DNA of 64,000 bases from Clytia hemisphaerica (lineage: Eukaryota > Cnidaria > Hydrozoa > Leptothecata > Clytiidae): assembly GCA_902728285.1 (NCBI GenBank), contig CACVBU010000064.1, positions 356,718-420,717 of the forward strand, read 5' to 3'. The notes under the pieces were generated by a model, which did not search any database, was not told the origin of the DNA, and saw only the letters and a program-made list of their open reading frames with translations. The position numbers were made by a program, and so were the translations under genes. Shown one piece after another: positions 22,150 through 32,035 of the stretch (positions are counted from its first letter, which is position 1; every line of letters begins with the position of its first letter).

Positions 22150-23680
22150 TCTACGAAAATACGAAGTAATCATGAACAAATCTTTAGTTGAAGGCTCATT
22201 ACCACAAGATTGGAAGGTGGCACATGCCACACCTATCTACAAAAACAAGGGACCTCAGAATTTGGCAGTCAATTATCGACCTGTTAGTTTGACATCAGTA
22301 GTGTGCAAATTAATGGAATCCATACTGAGGAAACACATCGTGAGGAAACACATCGTGAAGCACCTTTCTGATCATAATCTTCTATCGAACAAACAATATG
22401 GCTTCATTAAAAACCATTCAACCGTGACACAGTTTTTGTACTATCTGGATAAATGTTATGAGAGCATCTCTAAATGAAACTTTGTTGATAGTATCTACTT
22501 CGATTTTGCTAAGGCTTTCGACGCTGTAACCCACCGTCGACTATGCAAGAAACTATCAGCATATGGCATCAACGGTTCAATCTTAAAATGGATAACGTCA
22601 TTTCTAACAGGTCGAACTCAATCAGTAAAAGTGAACCAGTCCTTCTCGACTACAGACCCTGTAGTGAGTGGTATTCCACAGGGTAGTGTACTGGGACCAA
22701 TACTGTTCGTGCTATACATCAATGATCTTCCTGAAAAGGTCATCTCATTGATCCTACTGTTTGCTGATGATACCAAAATCTTCAAAGAAGTCAATTGCAT
22801 CGAAGACTCTGTTTCCCTTCAGAATGATATAGACACACTTGTAGAATGTCGAAAGACTGGCTATTACTATTCCATCCTGAAAAGAGTCACGTTCTGACGC
22901 TAGGAAAGTTTGGAAACATCAAACATGCTCATCCATATTCCCTAGATGGACGCCAATTGGAACACGTCTTTGAAGAAAAAGATCTTGGAATCCTCATTGA
23001 CTCAGAACTTACATTTGAAGAACACATTGCAAAGCAAGTCAAAAAAGCAAACGCGATACTTGGCATAATCAATCGAGGATTTGTAAACATGAGTACAAGT
23101 ACATTTAAAACATTGTATTGTGCGTTTGTTCGCCCGCATCTGGAGTACGCTCAGTCAGTATGGTCTCCGTTTCTACGTAAACACGTAAATCTGATAGAAG
23201 GAGTACAAAGACGGGCAACAAAACTTTTTCAAAAATGTCGTAATATGTCTTATGAAGAACGATTGCGTGAATTAGATCTTCATACGCTCGAGTTTAGAAG
23301 ACACTTTTGTGACATGGTCCAACTTTACAAGCACATCAACTATTACGAAAAAGGTACCATCCCAAACAAGATAGCCCGTCGAACGCGACCAAACAGAAGG
23401 CACAACTTTGAGATGATTCCAAACTTTGGAAGCGATGGACTCCGTGGTGTACAAACGAATTCCTTCTTTTATCGAACTATACCAACCTGGAATAAATTGC
23501 CAAAAGATGTCGCTGAGGCAAAGACAGTCAAAGTCTTCAAAGAAAGACTCAACACTGCATGGAGTAAACACCCGAAAAGATTCAACACAAGACAATTGTA
23601 AAATACGTATAATCACGATCAGTTCCAGAGGCCCTCGTGCGCCTAGAACTTTGTTACATTATAATAATATAATTTCTGTA
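22150..23680 (+). pseudogene. Non-LTR retrotransposon reverse transcriptase, 5'-truncated and broken
   Basis: Reading frame recognisable as the reverse transcriptase of a Jockey/CR1-group non-LTR element: WKVAHATPIYKNKG, NYRPVSLTSVVCKLMESI, FDFAKAFDAV (first catalytic Asp), SGIPQGSVLGPILFVLYINDL, then the FADDTK active site near 22760, and a thumb/C-terminal part (YCAFVRPHLEYAQSVWSP ... RTIPTWNKLPKDV) ending at 23601. The endonuclease and most of the N terminus are missing. It is disabled by an in-frame stop at 22475 and a frameshift near 22845. It lies inside the long-TIR element, and its 3' end meets the right arm at about 23685. Confidence 0.9.
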
Positions 23681-24676
23681 GTAATCCAAAGCGTTTTAGG
23701 ACAAGACAAGCTCCTAGAAGCACTTAAATCTTGTCTGTAAAATACACACTGAAACGATTTACACTATTCATAATTCTTTGCATTAGTCAATCTAAAGAAC
23801 AGAAGGTTCTTGTTTAATGTTAAGATGCAATGAGAGAATTTTTCATTAATTGTTTGGAAATTTCACCGTTTTCGGGATCATGTCTTACCGTAAATCATAC
23901 TTATAAAGTGCTGACCGGACACATTTAGCCCTTTTGTTGCTAAGTACCCCTCTGAGTGAGATTACAAAGAAGTGATAGGCCCTAAACTCTATTGGGAAAC
24001 TTTTCACTCCTTCATGTCAGAGAAAAAGGCCAATTTTGAGAGAAAAAGATATTTTTTTGACGCTAAGGAAATTGTACTCTGGTCTGTAAAATACACATTT
24101 TTACTGAAAACTTGTTGAAAATTTGCACAAACAATTTTTAATGCCTTTTCTAGGAGCACATAAAGTTTTGATATGTTTAAAAGCATATTTCTTGAGATAT
24201 GACTAAAAGAATTACCTCACTCCATGCAAGGACACTTGTATAGCGCTATACAAGTGTCCTTGCTCCATGAAAGCCCACCTACAACTGCATCCAAACCTGA
24301 GAAAACGAAAGTGATTTATATTCCGAGATAGGAAAATTTTCAGACCTAACTTTGTATCTTAAAATTAATCAGTATCAAATTTCCGATCGATTGATATATA
24401 ATAAGCCTATATTTGGGTTGGAAAAATTATCAGTTTTGCTTACGGGGGTCACATGACCAAAAATCCGCCATTATGGATACCCGGGTGAGAAATCCAGGTG
24501 GCCCAGAAGCTTAAAATTTTCTTATTACTATTAGGAACAAGAAAAACCCCAAGAAAGTTAGTCCACCAAATGGATAAGATACTTCCCGGCTCGTACCTGT
24601 CTAACTTTGAAGCATCCTGATTTCGGATATACAATTATTTTCCCTCTACTAAGTTATATTAATATCTCTTCTTCAG

Positions 24677-24894
24677 TTTGTAGCTTGGATGTGATTGATG
24701 ACATCATCTTCTCTTCGGATGGATCATCTGTCATTAGTTGGTCCATGGGCGATAGTTGTATGTTAAAGAAGTCTCAATGTTTCCCTGATGAACGTGTCAT
24801 GGAGCTAATCCTGATAAACACATCCAAAAGTGATTCTTTAAGTTCAATATACTCCAAACCTATTCTAGCTACAAGGACAAATAGAAAGTTGAAG
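24677..24894 (+). CDS. F-box/WD40 protein, exon 3 of 4
   Basis: Encodes another beta-propeller blade region: VCSLDVIDDIIFSSDGSSVISWSMGDS... ending ATRTNRKLK. Acceptor TCTTCTTCAG, donor GAAG|GTGAGT. It enters with one carried base and leaves in phase 0, in register with exons 2 and 4. Confidence 0.8.
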
Positions 24895-25278
24895 GTGAGT
24901 GATGTAGTGTTTCGTAAATACTGAACCGCTTCCTAGACAAACCGATCATTTCAAAAACACACACAAATCTTGAGCATTAGATAACAGAGAGGTTGGGTTG
25001 TTGATTGTAGCGTGCAAACCTCTTCCATCTCAGACGGATTTCCGTCTCATATCGAGGTAGAAAAAGAGGCCTTTCCTTCTTCAAACTTATTAACAAATTT
25101 CTTCAAAATTTAAGTAGAACTTTGCTTAATTTTTTCTTTAGTTCATTCGCTCCTGAGATAAAATTAAAAAACTTTGATTTTACCACTGTTGTAGTTATAA
25201 CAAGATTGACCATTGTTGTTGCCTTGATATATGTTCTTTTGTCATCTGCAATTCTGGATCATTTTTTCTCAATTTCAG
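24895..25278. other. F-box gene intron 3; no gene seen
   Basis: 384 bases of unique sequence ending with the acceptor 'ctcaatttcag'. Confidence 0.6.
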
Positions 25279-25836
25279 CTCTGGCTTTGTAATACAGATG
25301 ATGGGTCCATATCGTTTCTCTCGAACCTGGAATTTGAATCAAACATCAACTACTTTCAACCTTTCATGAAATCACATAAAGACACTATCGCCTGTTCTTC
25401 AGAACACGGACTTCTAGTGTGGAGTCTCATCGACTTCAATTTAACCAGAAGCATTACATTTGAACATTGCAAAGGCTGCCAAGCAAGTCGCATGAGTAAC
25501 CTGTCAACAGATCTGAACTGTCGATTCATACTATTATATTACTCGGACATTTTCCTCTTACATTTCGCTGTTCATAAGAACTTTTTTCAATTGATGGGTT
25601 ACAAACCAGACAGCCCTGTCTTGGTGAATTGGAAATATCCGTCCCATGGAAAATGGCCCTGGTCAAACCGGAAACCTGGTATGGCAGCTATTGTATTGAA
25701 CTTGGATGATGGGGTGTGTATGTCCACGCGTATTGCGATGTTCGTAGGAACACAAGAGAAACGTATTTATTGTACATTTTTTGATGCATCAGATCTTGAT
25801 TATGGTTTTGAACCGAATTTTGGTATGCTTGAGTAA
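25279..25836 (+). CDS. F-box/WD40 protein, exon 4 of 4
   Basis: 185 codons from LWLCNTDDGSISFLSNLEF to the stop at 25834-25836 (...EPNFGMLE). It continues the propeller (HKDTIACSSEHGLLVWSLIDFN, 'VFVGTQEKRIYCTFFD'-like last blade). A possible donor GTATGC lies 14 bases before the stop, so further exons cannot be excluded; the stop reading is simpler. A MITE with TA duplication starts 25 bases after the stop, so the polyadenylation region must lie in or beyond it. Confidence 0.75.
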   Translation, partial: LWLCNTDDGSISFLSNLEFESNINYFQPFMKSHKDTIACSSEHGLLVWSLIDFNLTRSITFEHCKGCQASRMSNLSTDLNCRFILLYYSDIFLLHFAVHKNFFQLMGYKPDSPVLVNWKYPSHGKWPWSNRKPGMAAIVLNLDDGVCMSTRIAMFVGTQEKRIYCTFFDASDLDYGFEPNFGMLE

Positions 25837-25860
25837 GTTTTATTAATTCTTTATATCATA

Positions 25861-26468
25861 CCGGGTGACCCACGAAAAAGTTCAGACGTTTCCCGACGTC
25901 TTGAGGCCGAACAAATGTCCCAAAGTGCTTGGAGTTTTGATATTTAGAAAGTAGATATCCTATCTTAAAATTTGAGCCATCACTTTTTAAATTTGACCAA
26001 CTTGTTCTCTACTTATGAGCTTTGAAAGTCAAAATTCACTTTTCGAAAAGTGTTAAAAAACACGTAAAAAAGAGGTATTAAATTCATGCAATCAATTAGA
26101 AAATCACTTACAAATTGACTTATTTAATAAAAACACCTTTGAAAGTAATTTTTGTTTAAAACAAGACTAGTTTTTATAAAAATTGGCGCTTTCATAGATT
26201 TTTTTCAAAAACTGTATATCAAAAACGTCTAAAAATACCAAATTTGATACCCCTTTTTTACGTGTTTTTTACACTTTCCGTACTGTAAAGTGAATTTTGA
26301 CTTTAAAAGCTCATAAGCAGAGAACAAGTTGGTCAAATTTAAAAAGTGATGGCTCAAATTTTAAGTTAGGATATCTTCTTTCTAAATATCAAAACTCCAA
26401 GCACTTTGGGACATTTATTTGGCCTCAAGACGTCGGGAAACGTCTGAACTTTTTCGTGGGTCACGCGG
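25861..26468. mobile_element. TA-flanked MITE with about 230-bp TIRs
   Basis: Ends CCGGGTGACCCACGAAAAAG / inverse, flanked by TA. Arms are long and closely matched ('ttcagacgtttcccgacgtc', 'gaacaagttggtcaaattt'). Likely a non-autonomous Tc1/mariner element, immediately 3' of the F-box gene. Confidence 0.85.
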
Positions 26469-26725
26469 TACATTTAGAATTTTCAATTTTTTATCAGGGC
26501 ACACAATGAGGTCAAATTTTTAGATTCATTCAATATTATTCTTGAAAAATTTTAAATGTGGCTGTGGGTGCAAAGGATCTGAGGAAAGCAAAGTGTCTGA
26601 TACAATTTAAGAAATTAATCCATAAAAAGCGTAGGAAAATCAACCTCACTACAACGTACACAAATGCTGTTTGGAAGACTCCCAGTTTTGTCATTTAGAC
26701 GTTTCAACTTCTGTTTGATTCAGTT

Positions 26726-27445
26726 TGATATTATCAGTTTGCTCCTTGATATTATTTCTTACCTTACGCATTCCAAGATCTTGATTCAGTTTGCTCATTG
26801 ATATTATTTCTTACCTTACGCGTTCCAAGATCTTGATTCAGTTTGTTCATTGATATTATTTCTTACCTTACGCATTCTAACATCTTGATCCAGTTTGCTC
26901 ATTGATATTATTTCTAACCTTGGGCATTCCAAGATCTTGATTCAGTTTGTTCATTGATATTATTTCTAACCTTACGCATTCTAACATCTTGATCCAGTTT
27001 GCTCATTGATATTATTTCTAACCTTACGCATTCTAACATCTTGATCCAGTTTGCTCATTGATATTATTTCTAACCTTACGCATTCTAACATCTTGATTCA
27101 GTTTGCTCATTGATATTATTTCTAACCTTACGCATTCTAACATCTTTGATTCAGTTTGCTCATTGATATTATTTCTAACCTTACGCATTCTAACATCTTG
27201 ATTCAGTTTGCTCATTGATATTATTTCTAACCTTACGCATTCTAACATCTTGATTCAGTTTGCTCATTGATATTATTTCTAACCTTACGCATTCTAACAT
27301 CTGATTCAGTTTGTCATTGATATTATTCTAACCTACGCATTCTAATCTTGATTCAGTTTGCTCATTGATATTATTTCTAACCTTACGCATTCTAACATCT
27401 TGATCCAGTTTGCTCATTGATATTAACCTGACGCATTCTAAGATC
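26726..27445. repeat. 52-bp minisatellite, about 14 copies
   Basis: Unit reads 'cagtttgctcattgatatta' then 'tttctaaccttacgcattct' then 'aacatcttgatt'. Two main variants (aagatc/aacatc). Copies near 27300-27350 carry small deletions, possibly sequencing errors. ORFs across it are accidents of the repeat. Confidence 0.95.
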
Positions 27446-27809
27446 TTAAGAAAATTAATCTCCTGACACTTTTCAAGGATATCCTCATGGTCTCATGACG
27501 AGTCTTTTAAACTTTGACGAAAGCAAAATTGTTATTGAAGCACTTTCAACTGTTTGTGAAAATGGCGTTACTTTCGTTTCCTGATTGTCTCTTTATTAGC
27601 TCCGTCTTCTGTTTGACATGCCAGTCCAAAATCTGAAACAAAAAAATTCAATATATCCTAGTGCCACTGGAAAACGTACTCCCGAAAAAAAAAACTTTTC
27701 TTAATGCCTAAATAATGTAAACGTTGCTTTTACTAAATATAGCTATTTTTCCTAAAAAAGAACTACATCTTTTTTAAGACAAAAGCACTTTCAGGGGTAA
27801 ACATTTCCT
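27446..27809. repeat. Dispersed repeat at 27665-27809; otherwise no gene
   Basis: 27665-27809 ('ttcttaatgcctaaataatg' to 'aggggtaaacatttcc') is a diverged direct copy of 30772-30912. The remainder is unique AT-rich sequence. Confidence 0.6.
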
Positions 27810-28320
27810 ATGGCCCATGCACGCACCTTCCCCGCCGGGGCATTGGCGACTCGAATGGTCGCAGACACGAATTATGCGCCGCACCTGTTTGCCAGGGCGT
27901 GTCTGGGGGTCCAACTAATCGCTGGTGTGCGACTTTATGGATGCTGCAGGGTGTACCAGCCAGGGCGTCTATGTACAAGGGCGATGTCCGCGATGGAACC
28001 TACAAGCTGCGGCTGATCTCATAACAACGGAGGGAACTACGTACTGGGCACACATCAGGCCTCCTCCAGAATGGCGAACGATGAGTCCGACTGGCCTGTG
28101 CTGCCCTCGAATCGTCATTCAAGGGCGTTGATGCGATCTAAGATGTCGGCATTGTATGTTTTGTATTCGGCAGCATTGGTAGTTGGGTCAGGGACCTCGG
28201 CTGCCATCTGCACACCGCATGCTGTAATGGCGGCTTTGATGGCATTGTCGTCCGTGAGTCCAGCAAATCCATGACCAGCTTTCCTGAATTCTTCCATTGT
28301 GGAGTACCATGTTCGTCTAT
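27810..28320. other. GC-rich island with open frames, unidentified
   Basis: Composition changes sharply from roughly one-third GC to more than half. On the minus strand 28115-28320 is open and reads RRTWYSTMEEFRKAGHG...LTDDNAIKAAITACG...YKTYNADILDRINALE, a soluble helical-looking peptide. On the plus strand another frame is open from 27937 to 28131 (TSQGVYVQGRCPRWNLQAA...). Neither matches a family I recognise. It may be a fragment of a transferred or mobile gene, or an exon of an unrecognised gene. Confidence 0.4.
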
Positions 28321-28493
28321 CAAAGTCTAATTAACCAATTCATTCGTTTTTTAAGGCTATTTTCTAACGCCTATAACTCCATATGTAGAATTATCTAAAT
28401 GAAAGAAATTATACATATCATGTAAGGCTTACTAAGTTTATCATTAAATTAGGAACAGCATTATATACATGGAAATTTGAACTAATATTAATA

Positions 28494-28724
28494 CTTTAAT
28501 CGTAGAAATTTTAGCGAGACTCATTTTAGCGTTTTAGCGAGTTTTCGCTATTTTCGCTAAAATAAATCTCGCTAAAACACACCGAATCGCCAGATCGCTA
28601 AAATGTATCCACGCTAAATTTTTTGAAATCGTGATTCGCTAAAATAAATCCAAAAAAAATCAAGATTTTCCTGACTCGCTAATATGCGCTAAAATTAGTC
28701 TCGCTAAAATTTCTACGATTAAAG
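28494..28724. mobile_element. TA-flanked MITE, CTTTAATCG family, copy 2
   Basis: Ends CTTTAATCGTAGAAATTTTA / inverse, flanked by TA. 231 bp. The interior is mostly TTTTAGCGA repeats that fold on themselves. Confidence 0.88.
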
Positions 28725-28748
28725 TATCTGAATCATATAAAGTGTCTT

Positions 28749-29055
28749 TTAATGTTTGCTAGACATTTCGCCTGCCGTTAAAGGATCGAATTTAATTTGT
28801 CCGTCCTCGTTTGATTTTTCGTTCGAGTGTTCACTAGACATTTCGCCTGCCGTTAAAGGATCGGTTTTACATTCTCTGTCCTTGTTTGAATGGTCGTTCC
28901 AGTCTTCACTAGACATTTCGCCTGCCGCTAAAGGATCGAATTTACTTTCTCTGTCCTTGTTTGAATGGTCGTTCGAGTCTTCACTAGACATTTCGCCTGC
29001 CGTTAAAGGATCGAATTTAATTTGTCCGTCCTTGTTTGATTGTTCGTTCGAGTGA
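28749..29055 (-). CDS. ORF of 25-residue tandem repeats
   Basis: A 75-bp unit is repeated four times and read in one frame on the minus strand: MSSEDSNDHSNKDRESKFDP followed by LTAGE, with variants. The unit length is a multiple of three and substitutions keep the frame open, so it may be translated or descend from a coding region. The frame opens at about 29070 after a stop and ends at 28749. The peptide is acidic, Ser/Asp/Lys-rich and presumably disordered. No family recognised; it could be a piece of the same locus as the membrane ORF at 29236-29466. Confidence 0.4.
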
Positions 29056-29235
29056 TTTGCCTGGAGTGGCTACTGATGCAACTGATGGCACTCTTGGAGT
29101 TTCTTGCTTGAAATATGTCAACACTGTCAACATGTCTTTTGCAAGTTGTTTCGTTTATTCTATAAAGTAGGTCTGTGCTTTGGACGGCCCTGGCGGCCCT
29201 GGCCCTAAATCCTTTGTACTGACAGTACGTGCCGT

Positions 29236-29466
29236 CTAAGACATTAAAGGTGTCACCGTTGGTTCTTCTCCTCTCCTTCTATTTATTTTTTCCTGGACGA
29301 TGTCTTCAGTTTGTCTGTTACAAAGAAACCTTACCAAGCCACGTCCAATTTTTGGACAAAAGTAGCTGAATAGGATGCAGAGTAAAACGAATGAAATGCT
29401 AGACGTAATGATAAGAAGGGACAGATACAATTGGCACCGGTGGTCGACTTGTTCTCCAGCAGCCAT
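29236..29466 (-). CDS. Small single-pass membrane protein, hypothetical
   Basis: 76 residues, ATG in a good context (AACAATGGCT). A polar N terminus (MAAGEQVDHRCQ) is followed by one hydrophobic helix at about 13-36 (LYLSLLIITSSISFVLLCIL), a basic stretch (GRGLVRFLCNRQ) and a charged tail ending TPLMS. It looks like a type I/III micro-membrane protein or the first exon of one. No homologue recognised. Confidence 0.4.
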   Translation of the reverse strand: MAAGEQVDHRCQLYLSLLIITSSISFVLLCILFSYFCPKIGRGLVRFLCNRQTEDIVQEKINRRRGEEPTVTPLMS

Positions 29467-29654
29467 TGTTTACGTTTTGGTGTTAATCTAAATGAGAATA
29501 TGAGAACGTTAGTCCAAATGTATAAAAAGTGATGAATTAAGGTACAGAGATTCGATAGACATAGTAGATTTATTTCAAAATTACGTGGATATATATACAA
29601 GTTAACTGCAGTAAATAAATATGATAGTAAAATAATATGGTACATTATTTCGTG

Positions 29655-29815
29655 TCTCTAATTCATGATATGCACCATTGCAATGTCTTCCAGGGACCCA
29701 ACAGCTGATTGGTTGAAAGTGACGTTTTGATTGATTTTACGCCACTTGCAACCAATCAGCTGTTGGGTCCGTAATTAATGTCAGAAGACATTGCAATAGT
29801 GCATATCATGAATAG
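29655..29815. mobile_element. Palindromic MITE, GGACCCAACAGCTGATTGG core
   Basis: The inner arms GGACCCAACAGCTGATTGG pair across 29693-29770. The outer arms ('attcatgatatgca.cattgcaatgtctt') also pair, so the whole 160 bp folds. One outer arm overlaps the C-terminal frame of the PIF1 fragment. Confidence 0.65.
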
Positions 29816-30300
29816 GTGTAAAATGAGATTGATTCAACTCTAACAGGGTACAGACATCATCCATATCCCTTAAAAGAGAAAAAGCAACGTAGCCTACGCC
29901 GGGCCCAGCGAAAGTTTTTTCAAATACAAGAGTTACATGTTTCAAAGTTTCGCCTTGCATTTTGTGGACGGTAAATGCATGCCAGGTGTCAGCGGATAAT
30001 ATTTTTTACCGCTATCATCGAAAACCGGGAATATTGGGACCACACGGTCTCCAACAGTCAGAAATAGAGTTTCCTTCTCATAACATTTAAACTTCCCAAC
30101 AATGCCATTTACATATTTAGTTTTCTTACATCGATTCTTGGTAACCATGAGAAGCATTCCTGTATATATTTCAAGACTATTGTCGAGGTAATCCGGTATT
30201 GTCATCAAACATTCTTTGTGGCCGAAAAGAGAGAGCGTAGCCATCCGGTTAACTTGTGAAAAATTGTGATGAACATGAATATCAAAATAAAAAGAATTTC
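29796..30300 (-). pseudogene. PIF1-type helicase C-terminal fragment, frameshifted
   Basis: Minus-strand reading: VHHNFSQVNRMATLSLFG, then GMLLMVTKNRCKKTKYVNGIVGKFKCY, GDRVVPIFPVF and KYYPLTP (29985-30300). The frame then shifts, and 29796-29984 continues as AFTVHKMQGETLKHVTLVFE...GPGVGYVAFSLLRDMDD, which is PIF1 motif V/VI. PIF1 helicases unwind 5'-3'; copies with this sequence type are common in Helitrons and other eukaryotic mobile elements. The N-terminal Walker motifs are absent, so this is a remnant. A link to the peptidase ORF at 9679-10170 through one element class is possible but unproven. Confidence 0.7.
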
Positions 30301-30644
30301 AAGCACCGTGCATGCTATAATGTTTTGTATAACCAATTCTTTAATTATCGCGGTTTTTCTAAATCTAGAGTATAGTCGAAAAGAAAACGCAGCACGTTTG
30401 TAAACTAAAAGCTTGCTATTAGTGAGTATGAAATCTGAAAATGTTTAATTATTGCGAGAATATGTAAATAAATGACCGCGTTAGAGAAATCACCCAAGCA
30501 ACAATTTTTCTTTGCCTACATATTCCTTTATTTTTCCGATACAGACTCTTGCTAAATTTATTGTCGGTGGATAAACCAGGATCTGAGATTTTTAAAAAGA
30601 GAAGAAACCAGAAAGAACTTACAAATTCCAGGTGTCGCTTTTCG

Positions 30645-30711
30645 TGGGATCATATAACTCAGTTGGTGGGTAGTATATCTTCGGATCGCCCCGTTCGACC
30701 TCCGGTGCGTT
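30645..30711 (+). ncRNA. tRNA-like sequence, possible SINE head
   Basis: Has an A-box-like TAACTCAGTTGGTGGG and a B-box-like CCGTTCGACCTCC at tRNA spacing, but the acceptor stem and anticodon arm are not convincing. More likely a tRNA-derived SINE fragment than a functional tRNA. Confidence 0.3.
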
Positions 30712-30771
30712 GTAAACTCCATTTACTCCATTTTACGAAATTCAACTACTTTTAAAGAAAAAAAGTCACAG

Positions 30772-30912
30772 GAAAAAGTACTCTCAGAAAATATTTCTTA
30801 ATGCCTGTATTATGTAGAAATATTACGCTACGAAATTTAGCTATTTAAAAAAAAAGGAACTCCTCGATACATGTTTTTTAGAACAAAAGCACTTCCGGGG
30901 GTAAACATTTCT
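30772..30912. repeat. Dispersed repeat, direct partner at 27665-27809
   Basis: Shares 'ttcttaatgcct', 'atttagctattt' and 'gggggtaaacatttc' with the earlier copy in the same order. Confidence 0.6.
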
Positions 30913-31240
30913 TATGAATGCTGGTTAAAAAATGATTAGGTACTTATGATGTGCTCAATTGTATAGTACAGCCATGCACGTGATTTTGTAGTATGCCCCA
31001 AATTAACAATTCGAATAATGTTGTTTGGTAAAAAAGAGTCCGTGAAGCCTTAAAAGATAAATCTCTTAACTTGTTTTTAATATTTTAGCCATCAAAGCCT
31101 GATGTTCTTACATAGTTATATTATAATTTGTTCTCATAAAGCGTGTTTGATCAACTTCTAACGGAAAAAAGTATGGATCTACCCTTCAGAATAGGAAAAA
31201 ATTTTCAGCCAGAAAAGAATCGATTTAAATAATAGCATAC

Positions 31241-31422
31241 CGATGGACTATGTCTTTCTCAAAACAATAACGTAACCTGATACAAATAAGACGTAATACC
31301 ATTTTTGTTCGATCCTCGTCATACAGAAGGCCTTTATTCAATGCGGCCCGTAGATCACCAGCTGAGCAGAGTTCCATGATTAGATAAGCATAACCACTTT
31401 CACCAAGAAACATATCTAAAAT
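31241..31422 (-). CDS. Protein kinase, exon with hinge and catalytic-loop start
   Basis: Reads ILDMFLGESGYAYLIMELCS..GDLRAALNKGLLYDEDRTKMVL...YCFEKDIVHR, i.e. kinase subdomains V (YLIMELC hinge) to VIB (IVHR before the missing D-x-K-P). A donor CATCG|GTATGC cuts exactly after the HR of the HRD motif, in phase 2. The acceptor is CAGGTAG (either AG). The partner exons after it were not found on this strand nearby, so the gene is incomplete or its other exons are diverged. Serine/threonine versus tyrosine specificity cannot be told. Confidence 0.65.
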
Positions 31423-31488
31423 CTACCTGAAACAGTGAAAAGAAACAAAATATAAGTTTAAAAGGTATGCTTTTGGTAATCTTCTTAC

Positions 31489-31578
31489 AATTTCAAAGTC
31501 ATCTACAGTCAGCCAGATTTTATTTGTTGTTTTTGGAAGGTACATTGAGAATCTACTAATGATGTTCAGGAAAATTTG
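31489..31578 (-). CDS. Probable upstream exon of the kinase-like gene
   Basis: 90 nt (30 codons) bounded by acceptor CTTTGATACAG and donor ATT|GTAAGA: QIFLNIISRFSMYLPKTTNK then IWLTVDDFEI. Joining it to 31241-31422 keeps frame (…DDFEI|ILDMF…) if the second AG of the acceptor is used. It resembles the region just before the kinase hinge only weakly. Confidence 0.4.
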
Positions 31579-31708
31579 CTGTATCAAAGGCGAAATTTTC
31601 AAAAGATTACTAGGGTGAGGGTGAACGTGAACCAACAAAACCTTATCATGTGAACCCGAGATCGGTTTCTAGAGGGCGATCGATCTCTTCGGTGAGACCG
31701 ATCCCGAC

Positions 31709-32001
31709 TCAGGCCCTCCCGATCTCTCCCTCGGTGTTTATCATCATTCCAACTTCTTCTGTCATCTCGCCTCTGCCATCGTCCTGCCTGTCACGCCCAC
31801 CACCTCGGGCGCCACGACCACCGCCTCGCCCACGACCAGGATATGCAAAGTGGTTGGCTTCATGGCGCTCCCAAACCATTTTTGGAGAGTTCACCCCCTC
31901 TCCGTTGACCCAATATCCCAATCCAGCCTTAGAGGTGTCAGAACCAGGGAGGAGGCTGGCCCTCTGTAAAAGCAGCTGTCGGGCGTAAGCTGAAAGTGAA
32001 A
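31709..32001 (-). CDS. GC-rich exon-like ORF with an RGG box
   Basis: After an acceptor-like TTTCACTTTCAG the minus strand reads YARQLLLQRASLLPG...GYWVNGEGVNSPKMVWERHEANHFAYPGRGRGGGRGARGGGRDRQDDGRGE... to a stop at 31709. The RGG/RG stretch is typical of RNA-binding or Gag-like proteins. GC content is far above the surroundings, which suggests a mobile-element or transferred origin. No full domain recognised. Confidence 0.4.
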
Positions 32002-32035
32002 TCAAGAAGCTACGGATATTGACCCTACCTACCAA

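Larger units (their letters stand above)
18231..24603. mobile_element. 6.4 kb element with long (about 0.9 kb) inverted arms
   Basis: Arms start TAGACAGGTACGAGCC and are flanked by ACT on both sides. The left arm covers 18231-18795 and 20100-20410, interrupted by the repeat at 18795-20100; the right arm is 23685-24603. Arm identity is high. The interior holds a TA-flanked MITE (20962-21491) and a reverse transcriptase remnant (22150-23680), but no transposase that I recognise. It lies within F-box intron 2, ending 73 bases before exon 3, so the pre-mRNA could form a very long hairpin. Confidence 0.75.

Noticed and set aside
9280..27445. CRISPR array (regular repeats at 9280-9545, 26726-27445)
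   Set aside because: Contiguous tandem repeats without unique spacers in a eukaryotic genome; no cas genes.
30645..30711. Functional tRNA gene
   Set aside because: A- and B-box-like words are present but the acceptor stem does not pair and the anticodon arm is unclear; kept only as a low-confidence SINE-like fragment.
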